The notes below the pieces were generated by a model that did no database searches, was not told the DNA's origin, and saw only the letters and a program-made list of their open reading frames with translations. A stretch of 19,764 nt of DNA, from the NCBI GenBank assembly GCA_004325065.1, contig PITI01000136.1:1-19764 (forward strand). Reading direction: 5' to 3'. A program made the translations under genes and the position numbers. This document shows, piece after piece, positions 9,811-16,868 of the stretch (the first letter of the stretch is position 1; every line of letters begins with the position of its first letter). This DNA is from Hamiltosporidium magnivora (Eukaryota; Microsporidia; Dubosqiidae).

Positions 9811-11574
9811 AGTACGTACATTCTAATTCTATTATAAATAAGATTTTTGGAATTTTAAAAGACATAAAATTGAATAAATTAGAAAGATTTACTTCATATA
9901 AAATTCGTAAGCGAAGTCGAATATTACTTTTTTAAATCTATAAATTTTCTATAAAATACAAAATTTTATCTAATTTTGAGAAACCCATATATCTTATAGT
10001 CGTAAAACTTGTATTCTATTAAGAAATGGATTAAATATACTAAACAAACCCTTTTCCTCTAACTGTATACAAATATACGATTAATACTTTCGTATTGGAA
10101 TTTCACGATTTGAAACACAATATAAACAAAAATCACAAAAAAGAAGCGACTAAGCGCAGTATGAAAATAAATATTCGGTTCTTTTATGCTTTTTTTGAGA
10201 CTTACTAAATGGAATCTTGAATCATGATATTGATGACTAGACAATAATTCATTTCTCATAAAAAGTTTAGTGTTTTGACTAAATTAAAATATAAATGTAT
10301 GAAATTCTTCATTTGCTTAATTAAAAAACCATTTGTGAACCAATAAGTTTTAAATATTCAGATCTTTAATTTAATGTTTTTATACGAGGCTTTCTAAGAA
10401 TGTTTTTTGTAAATAGAGATGGATTATAATTCGATTAACCATATGAATTCAATAATAAATATGAAGGTTTTTAGAAAAATTAGAAGTCTATTATTAGGTT
10501 TTATAAAAATTAAACGCAAAGTTTAGTTTCAAATAATAAAAAAAATATATTATACAAAAAATTTAAAAAATATATTCTATGGTACATATTTAATGCACAA
10601 ACTTAATAATTTTAAAAAGATTTTTCGTTAGAACTTAATAAAACTAAGATGGCTAGAATATATGATTGCAAGTAAATCGAGAATAGGTATAGCAATTTAG
10701 TATGCCGCTTATTTTAAGTAGAATAATTTATGAAAATACAAAATGTATGTTCGAATATATATTAATTAAGAAGAATGCAGATCTCATAATTATTTCATAA
10801 GTAATTAATATGTTTAAGCAAGGGTAAATGAGAAGTTAAACTTGTCTTCGGGCACAACTTTGATAAAAATTAATCTATAAGTCTTATTTTCTGATTATGA
10901 AATACAATATTTTGTTAATATTAAATTTAAGCAAAATATATTGAGACAAATTATTCTTTTTTTTTCTTTTAAAAAGAAATAATTTGTGAACAAATATGAA
11001 AATTTTGTATATGGCATAATTTAGGCTAGTTAGCTACTGTATCCAATGGTTTAAGCTCGAAGTAATCAATACATGACTTAACTATATCTAAGTAGTTACT
11101 TATTGAGTCTTTTGGATATCTGTTGTTTGTTATAATAACTATACAAATTTTAATAAAAAATTTTAAGGTTTTACTGTGAATATAGAAAAATATCATCGTA
11201 TATTGATAGACACATGATAATCTATAGTATTATTGGCAAAAAAAATGTATGATAATTACGAAAATTTATTTGATATGTTAACCGATGCGAAAAAAATAAA
11301 TAGCTAATATTAAATCTGGTTATCTAACAGAATTTCTTACAGCATTTTAATGAAAAACAATTGATTTGATCAAAACCTGAATCATAGGTATTGTTTGTAT
11401 AAATGAAAACAAGATGTAAATAGATCATAAATTTATTTATTTACTATACCTAATTATATAAAACCTTGCATTATAGTCCTATAATATTAATTTAACAAAA
11501 AATGTTAAATTTCTAAGGTTATGCTAGCGTTCATTTTTGATTCATGAATTAAAGTAGTAAATTTTTAGTTTTTT
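9811..11574. other. AT-rich stretch without genes
   Basis: About 1.8 kb of background AT-rich DNA. A minus-strand frame at 10059-10259 (66 codons) has no recognisable domain and no support beyond being open. The only structure seen is the hairpin at 10946-10987. Confidence 0.55.
10946..10987. repeat. Long imperfect hairpin
   Basis: ACAAATTATT (10946-10955) pairs perfectly with AATAATTTGT (10978-10987). Inside it CTTTTT (10956-10961) pairs with AAAAAG (10971-10976) across one bulged A at 10977. This makes about 16 bp in total with a 9-base loop. It is almost entirely A/T, and no flanking duplication is seen that would make it a miniature transposon. Confidence 0.6.
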
Positions 11575-11710
11575 GTGGAGAGAAGATAGCTATATTAAAA
11601 ACCACTTGGTTGGCAATAAGTACGTATAATTGGTCTGAAATTTATTATTGCTACTTTTTAGGGATATAAACCAAACTGGATCTATAGGCTAATCCTTATA
11701 ATTCCGAGTT
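11575..11710 (+). repeat. Repeat-element copy 3: decayed head, plus strand
   Basis: This stretch aligns with the first 130 or so bases of copies 1 and 2 at about 60-65% identity by eye. Anchors in order are GTGGAG (11575-11580), the TTGGCAATAAG block (11610-11620), TTGGTCTGA, a TTTTTAGGG block and AAACCAAACT. It starts at the same place as the other two heads, one base in. The stem GCAATAA (11613-11619) with TTATTGC (11645-11651) is intact despite the sequence decay. Similarity fades beyond about 11710. It faces copy 1 in inverted orientation. Confidence 0.7.
11613..11651 (+). ncRNA. Conserved head stem in copy 3 (compensatory change)
   Basis: GCAATAA at 11613-11619 pairs perfectly with TTATTGC at 11645-11651 over a 25-base loop. 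At the sixth pair it has A-T where copies 1 and 2 have G-C. Both sides changed and pairing was kept, which is direct though limited covariation evidence for a folded RNA. Confidence 0.5.
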
Positions 11711-12199
11711 AAAACCGATTGTCAAAAACAAATGGTAAGCTTTTATTTGTTTCATCGACACTGAAAAGATAAAATCGGAATAGAATAAGTGAGTGTGTGA
11801 GCTAATTTCGATTTCCTGTATAGTTTGCAAAAGCGTTTTGTTGCTCTGATTATTGCTTTTTACGATTCATATAACTTTTAAAGTTATATTTAAAATCTTG
11901 TAGATATTTATATTTTAATTCTATCTTAAAATATTTTATAGCAGCTTTTCTTTTTCGAACATTCAGAGCAATGTTTTTATATCTTAACCTCGTATCCATA
12001 TTATTATAGACGGATATTTATTACACATTTTTTGTAATATATATATTTCTTCTTAAATCTGATGCCTAAGGCTTTCGGTATTTATATTGAACTCCTTTTT
12101 TGCTGCATATCAAACTTTATTGTGAAGTATCACATCTTTTAAAACAGTGGCAAGTTTAATATTTGTTTCATGACATTAACGAAGTTCTAGGTTTAGCAT
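11711..12199. other. AT-rich spacer between inverted repeat-element copies 3 and 1
   Basis: No gene is visible. A perfect palindrome lies at 11869-11889: ATATAACTTT, one T, then AAAGTTATAT. If copies 3 and 1 were termini of a single fold-back element, this would be its interior, but nothing here looks like a transposase. Confidence 0.5.
11869..11889. repeat. 10-bp perfect palindrome
   Basis: ATATAACTTT (11869-11878) and AAAGTTATAT (11880-11889) are exact complements around a single T. It has no evident partner feature and may be chance in AT-rich DNA. Confidence 0.6.
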
Positions 12200-12238
12200 A
12201 AATAACTGCTACCTAACACTCCATCAGTACCCCCTGCG

Positions 12239-12274
12239 ATACCTATGTCCAGAAGCCTTTCATCTACCAGGTAT
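12239..12274 (-). ncRNA. Hairpin near the 3' end of copy 1
   Basis: ATACCT (12239-12244) and AGGTAT (12269-12274) pair perfectly around a 24-base loop. A second possible 5-bp stem (12296-12300 with 12320-12324) lies next to it on the 5' side in the minus-strand sense. Confidence 0.35.
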
Positions 12275-12362
12275 GTAAAACCTAATTCATAGGCGAGACA
12301 GTTGACCGGAGTTCGTTAATGTCTGTTGCATGGATTGTGATCGAAGGCGGAACTTACCCTAA

Positions 12363-12383
12363 GCTCCACTAAGACTATGGAGC
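12363..12383 (-). ncRNA. Hairpin in copy 1
   Basis: GCTCCA (12363-12368) and TGGAGC (12378-12383) pair perfectly around a 9-base loop. It is one of the GC-richer stems, so it should be among the more stable local folds. Confidence 0.4.
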
Positions 12384-12475
12384 CTTCCCACTTACTCTAC
12401 ACTTCCTGAACCCGATGAAGTTCTAACTAAGATATATTTCAGAGATTTATATGGGGTCCACCTAGACAGTGCAAT

Positions 12476-12495
12476 GTTATACCAACAGGTATAAC
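12476..12495 (-). ncRNA. 8-bp perfect hairpin in copy 1
   Basis: GTTATACC (12476-12483) and GGTATAAC (12488-12495) pair perfectly around a 4-base loop (AACA on the plus strand, TGTT on the minus strand). It is the longest perfect local stem in the element and the strongest single sign of a folded product. Confidence 0.5.
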
Positions 12496-12559
12496 CTGCT
12501 ACTTAGCTCTCCCGGCTTGTAATGGTTTATATTTTTATATCTCCCAGGCACTAAGTCTT

Positions 12560-12582
12560 CTAGCCCGAGTGAGCAAGGCTAG
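12560..12582 (-). ncRNA. Hairpin in copy 1
   Basis: CTAGCC (12560-12565) and GGCTAG (12577-12582) pair perfectly around an 11-base loop. Four of the six pairs are G-C. Confidence 0.45.
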
Positions 12583-12668
12583 GTTTTCATGCTTTTACAT
12601 GGCAATTACATATGTGTTTGGCTGCGGCCTTTGATCCAGTTACATAAAACTCCAAATAGATTTGTAGA

Positions 12669-12695
12669 AAAGGTTTCGCTATTTCTTAGACCTTT
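12669..12695 (-). ncRNA. Hairpin in copy 1, downstream of the head
   Basis: AAAGGT (12669-12674) and ACCTTT (12690-12695) pair perfectly around a 15-base loop, extendable by one wobble pair. Copy 2 is cut off by the window end inside this stem, so its conservation cannot be tested here. Confidence 0.35.
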
Positions 12696-12764
12696 CTTCC
12701 TTATAACAATTCCCATGGAACAACCGAAGATGTAGTGTGGTTTGATTCTTACCAAAAAAAACAA

Positions 12765-12800
12765 GCAATGATCCTTATACCAGTTTCAGACACTCATTGC
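12765..12800 (-). ncRNA. Conserved head stem in copy 1
   Basis: GCAATGA (12765-12771) pairs with TCATTGC (12794-12800) over a 22-base loop. The same stem is present in copy 2 (last pair G-U) and copy 3 (one compensatory change), at the same distance from the element head. Confidence 0.5.
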
Positions 12801-12838
12801 CAAGAGAAAGTTTTTTATGTGGATATCCTCCCTCCACT

Positions 12839-13340
12839 ATTATTTTAAATATGAAATATTATAAAAAAAATTATACTGCAAATTTCCCAACTTGAATGTA
12901 TGTTTCGGCAATTAATATTCAAGAAGCATATTTTTATATAGACTATTATGTGATGGTATACTCGCTCTGTTAGACAAAATCAAAAAAAATTGTTTTTTTA
13001 TATAAAAAGAGATTGATTGGTTCAAGAAAATCTAAAATTTAAAGAAACACGAATATACAAAAAATAAATTATTTTTGAAATGTAATAATTCGTTTTTGAA
13101 ACAATAAAATTGTATGGGATACAAAAAGTTGTTATTTTAATAAAAATTTTCATCTATTATAAATTATAAAACCAAGAAAATGCTTAGGTTTGGCCCTGGA
13201 AGAATACGTCGTCATTTCATATGTTCATCTTCAACACCAAGTTCTTGCGGATAGGAAAACTTAAGATAGTATATAATGTTTGCAATAATTTATTTTAATA
13301 AAGTTTTGTAATAGAAAAAAAAAGATATAGTATGTGAGCA
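12839..13340. other. AT-rich gap with one less AT-rich island
   Basis: Mostly background. At about 13180-13260 there is a GC-richer island. On the minus strand it reads in part FSYPQELGVEDEHMK before a TGA, then RRILPGPNLSIF in the same frame. This may be a coding fragment with one stop or the tail of a repeat; I cannot tell which. Nothing else is seen. Confidence 0.4.
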
Positions 13341-13442
13341 ATGGTTCAAATAACCCATAAACCTGTAGAAATTGATGTAACTGAACTAAGTTCCTATACG
13401 GACAATATACTGCGTTACTACTCAAATACTATTAATGCTTAA
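13341..13442 (+). other. Exon-like 33-codon ORF (segment A of an in-frame series)
   Basis: An ATG at 13341 opens 33 codons ending in TAA, beginning MVQITHKPVEIDVTELSSYT. The residue mix (V, T, E, D, H, P, S) is unlike random AT-rich DNA. A TGA lies in frame two codons upstream. It is in the same frame as the segments at 13518-13652 and 13662-13727. No family is recognised. No clean GT donor follows it, which argues against a simple exon. Alternatives are a decayed gene, or a genome in which TAA is not a stop. Confidence 0.25.
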
Positions 13443-13480
13443 CAAAAGAAATTTGAAATATACTTTAGATTTTACGAATT

Positions 13481-13509
13481 ACTTTACTAACATAATATGT
13501 TTTTCATAG
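13481..13509 (+). promoter_or_regulatory. Possible intron branch point and 3' splice site
   Basis: TACTAAC at 13485-13491 is a perfect branch-point consensus. It is followed by a T-rich stretch ending TTTTTCATAG at 13509, directly before the next protein-like segment. This is the arrangement of a short spliceosomal intron's end. The matching donor is unclear, and TACTAAC is not rare in AT-rich DNA. Confidence 0.25.
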
Positions 13510-13517
13510 ACATATTT

Positions 13518-13652
13518 ATGTTAGGAAGATCTGACGCTGTCATATCTGAGAAGTCATATCACGGATATCTGCCGATTGGTATCAAGCTAATTAAAGACAA
13601 CTTCATAAAAGTGTGTCTTTGTCACATCTACATAGAATTGTATAGCTTTTAA
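13518..13652 (+). other. Exon-like 44-codon ORF (segment B)
   Basis: An ATG at 13518 opens 44 codons ending in TAA at 13650-13652, beginning MLGRSDAVISEKSYHGYLPI. It looks the most protein-like of the short frames in the window (G, R, D, E, H, P, with S and K) and follows a plausible 3' splice site at 13509. If it were an exon it would begin at 13510 with DIF or similar before the ATG. No domain is recognised and no homologue is named. Confidence 0.3.
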
Positions 13653-13661
13653 CCTACGCAT

Positions 13662-13727
13662 ATGCAAAATATTCTTCGGTGGCGCTTTACAAATAGTATT
13701 TATGAATGTTACCATAAAAATATCTAA
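13662..13727 (+). other. Exon-like 21-codon ORF (segment C)
   Basis: MQNILRWRFTNSIYECYHKN and one further residue, ending with TAA at 13725-13727. It is in the same frame as the two preceding segments, separated from segment B by one TAA and three codons. It is too short to stand alone and is listed because of the shared frame. Confidence 0.15.
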
Positions 13728-14629
13728 TTTTGATGAAAAACATAGCGGCTATTCTAAAATAATAGCGAACAAATGATATTAAGCTGCTAGTTATATAGAC
13801 CTTTTTCATTTCATAATTCATAATAAGCATCTAGTAAAAATTATTTTTGATATTATAAATGGCTAGGCGTATAATTTTAAGCATATCCTTTGTGTATTTA
13901 AAAGATATATAAAATAATATCGATTTAAATATCGTAAGTCTCAAATATTTTCGAATGTTTTTTCTCAACATTTTACACCTTTTTGCAGATTATTCGTAAA
14001 TATTTTGAAAGTAGTTTTTTTGCGTCACAAATAAGCGTTTATTATGCAACCTATATGTAAGCTTAAGTGTGATATTTGTTTAGCGTCGATGAATCATCTG
14101 ATAAAATGGAATTAAAAAAAATAATTTGTATGGGTATACAGTGTATTATATAAAATATGTGGCTTCTAATGTTGGTATTTTACCTTTATCAATCAAGAAA
14201 TTTATATTATCATCAGAAATGTTTTTCGAAAGAATTATAGTGAATACCTCATCAAATTCGATACTTTTATGCAAAATATAGAAGTGAAGCATCTCACTAA
14301 TAAACTTAACGAATAGTAATATAATAATGCTATTTTAATTTTGATAGTATTGTTTGAATTAATTGATAAGTAAAATTTTTATATTTATTCTATTTTGTTC
14401 CTTGGTTCGTTAATAAAAAAAAAGGATTCTATTAATATTTCATCAGAAAATTTTATTTTATTTTAGAAATTTGCCAATTATAATAAAAATAAATGCTTGT
14501 ATAAAATCGTTAAAAATAAATTTGTGCATTTACTAGTCGTTTTATTATAAATTTCTTCACAATAAAGGTACGCTTGTAAATTTGAATATAAGCGCGAGCT
14601 GCAATGGTTTAATTTTTATGTGCTATATA
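13728..14629. other. AT-rich stretch without genes
   Basis: Background AT-rich sequence of 0.9 kb. No ORF, repeat or RNA-like feature could be supported. Confidence 0.6.
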
Positions 14630-14803
14630 TTACGAGATAAATTTGAATGAATGGTTTGTACTCTGGTCGATTCGCATATTATCTTTCGAATTTAGATTTA
14701 GGTCAGGGCTAAGATGATACCCTGATCTTTCTTTGAAAGCTTCTAAGAACGCACAAATAAAATGTTTAATCATATTAAACTCATGCATTGTGCTCTTACC
14801 CAT
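14630..14803 (-). CDS. Possible small ORF (57 codons from ATG), unrecognised
   Basis: On the minus strand the frame is open for 73 codons from a TTG at 14851, but the first ATG is at 14803, giving 57 residues beginning MGKSTMHEFNMIKHFICAFL and ending with TAA at 14630-14632. The ATG form has more varied residues (H, E, S, D, G, P, N) than the chance ORFs elsewhere, and the DNA is a little less AT-rich. No domain, signal peptide or partner gene is seen. The start codon overlaps GGTAAGAG, a good splice-donor consensus, so this may equally be non-coding or the edge of an exon. Confidence 0.18.
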   Translation of the reverse strand: MGKSTMHEFNMIKHFICAFLEAFKERSGYHLSPDLNLNSKDNMRIDQSTNHSFKFIS

Positions 14804-16781
14804 AATACAAAACGAAAAGTTTATCCGCAAAACAAGTATTATAAAATGCAAGCCCTATGAAGCTATATTGTTTTGAAAGCTTTTGCCATATATCTAGCGG
14901 ATTCATTTTAATATGATGTTTGTGTTTTATTATACTTGTCCCATTCATGTCTTTAAAAATCTGTAAACATAATCATATATTTATAAATTGCAGGTTTGCA
15001 GTAATATTTATGATATAACTGCTTTTAGAACTTAAAAATAAAAGCAAGTTCGATAATACTCTTTCTATAAAAATTGATATAATGATTTTTAGTCTAAAAC
15101 AACAGAACATGCACACAACATTTAGAACTCTAATTTTTTAATACCTAAGTTTTTATAATAGAAAGATGTTTTCTTATTAAATAATATAACATGGGTAAAA
15201 AACGCACATCATTAAATTTTTTCCAATCGGAATTAAAAGTTTTTCAATATATGTCATTAAACACATTTTTTAAGAATATAATTTTTATACGTTTTGATTT
15301 TTCTCAATACGTACTAAGTTTGTCGTGTAAATTTCTGAAACTATAAGAAGGAAGTATCGTTTTGTAATCATAAAATAATTGTGCTACTTAATAAAAACAT
15401 TCAAATAGGGAATTTAATTGGTACTTTTGTCTTTATGCGGTAACCACAACATACATTTAATTATAATTAAAATTCAGTTAATTTTTGTATTAATTATTAA
15501 TTCATTATATTATGAAATGAAACCGTTTTTTAATTGTCAAATTTGAAATTAAATACACGATACAGTATAGTTTTATGATTGAAAATTTGAGAATTTATAA
15601 AATAAACTATTTATATTTGCATACGCTCCCAAATATGAAAAATTTAATACATAATTGTTTTATAATACTATATTTCTTAGAGTATATTATTCTTGGTGCT
15701 TTTATAGAAGTAATTGGATAATATATCGATTAAATTGACTTTTTAATTAATAATGTATGCTTTATTTACTTGTGCATTTTTTTATATCTTACATTTCATT
15801 AAAATTATATTGACAGTAAGATGGATCCTAACTAGAGTTTGTGAATATTATAATCGAACTCTATATCAAACTAGTAAATATCTGAAATTTTGTTAAATCT
15901 CTTACGATTATAAAAAAATATATTTAAATTATTAAACGTTAATGTCACCGAATACTATAAAAGTTATCAAGTTTTTTAAAAAAAGGTCTGGAATTAAATT
16001 TATTTCAAAGAGATAAATGCTATAAATTTTGCTAATAAATAAATAATGGCGTAATATAACAAAACCCCTTGGATTTCCTTTTTATAACCACTATTTGTTT
16101 TTCAAACTTAATTTTCCTATTTAAATACATCTAAAGTTTTTTTTGTTAAAAGTTTGAACTATTCAACATCTGCAGAGAATAATTTCCTAATATTATATGG
16201 AAATGTATAAAATTATAAATATATTTCAAGGAGAAAGGATGAAATAAACTAATAAAAATTATATTTACAGTAAAAAAGTTTTTACAATATGTTTGAATGT
16301 TTGTTTTTAATGATAAATTTAAAATTTCGTTTAAGATAAATGACTCAAATAATTTTAATTTTCAAGCATTGCTGGTAAGTAATATATAAATTTGTGCAAT
16401 ACTGGATTTTATCTATGCAAAATCTTTAGAAACAATTTAGACTAAAAGAAATTTCTGTATAAAGTTAGTTCGTTGAGTATAGTGTTATCGTAGAGACTAT
16501 TAAGCGTGTGCAAACGCATATTTTTAATTAAAGATTTTAAATTTATATAAAAAGCAAAAGTATAAAGTTAAATGCAACAAAATAAATATGATGGCATATA
16601 TATTGAATCGAAATGTTTGCCCGATAGAAAAATCGGTATATATTCGAATATACGCTTCGTAGTTAAGCTACATTTATCATGTAAAAAATTAGTGTAACTA
16701 TAACCTGAGTGTCTTTTAAAAATTCAAGGGATAAGTTGAAAACTGCTTTAAAAGTCGAAAGTAAAAAATTTAATAACTCAA
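14804..16781. other. AT-rich stretch without genes
   Basis: About 2 kb of background AT-rich DNA. No open frame longer than about 50 codons was noticed, and no repeat or structured element. AAGGAG-like runs (for example near 16230) lead only into immediate stops. Confidence 0.55.
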
Positions 16782-16868
16782 ATGTGGCGTTTTAATGCTA
16801 CACCAAAGCCGAAATTCCCGCATTTAGAAGAGAGTTTTGAAAGCAATGATACGTCTAAAAGAAGCTAA
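16782..16868 (+). other. Exon-like 28-codon ORF, unrecognised
   Basis: An ATG at 16782 opens 28 codons ending in TAA at 16866-16868, beginning MWRFNATPKPKFPHLEESFE. The frame is open ten codons further upstream, to a TAA at 16749-16751. Proline, tryptophan and glutamate codons make it stand out from background. It has no recognised domain, and no convincing splice sites frame it. It may be a gene fragment or chance. Confidence 0.18.

Larger units (their letters stand above)
12200..12838 (-). repeat. Repeat-element copy 1: long, GC-rich, structured (putative ncRNA or transposable element)
   Basis: Read on the minus strand, the head is at 12838 (AGTGGAGGGAGGATATCC) and the body runs to about 12200, where composition returns to background. 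GC is about 45-48% against about 22% outside, with sharp edges. All frames are broken by stops, so it is not protein-coding. Bases 12685-12838 match 19612-19764 at about 85%. Short perfect stems, in plus coordinates: 12794-12800 with 12765-12771, 12690-12695 with 12669-12674, 12577-12582 with 12560-12565, 12488-12495 with 12476-12483, 12078 region none seen, 12378-12383 with 12363-12368, 12320-12324 with 12296-12300, and 12269-12274 with 12239-12244. I recognise no rRNA, tmRNA, RNase P, SRP or snRNA signature. A degenerate rRNA, a LINE 5' region or a novel structured RNA all remain possible. Confidence 0.75.

Noticed and set aside
10059..10259. 66-codon minus-strand ORF
   Set aside because: Slightly more varied composition but no domain, ribosome site, splice context or GC shift.
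12200..12838. Copy 1 as a degenerate large-subunit rRNA (GGTAAGTTCCG-like stretch near 12345-12360 on the minus strand)
   Set aside because: A short resemblance to the bacterial/organellar 23S GGTAAGTTCCG segment exists, but the flanking conserved rRNA blocks are missing, and a repeated family with decayed copies fits mobile DNA better.
12200..12838. Hammerhead ribozyme core near the 3' end of copy 1 (CTGATGGAG on the minus strand)
   Set aside because: The invariant CTGATGA is not met and the partner GAA strand with stems is absent.
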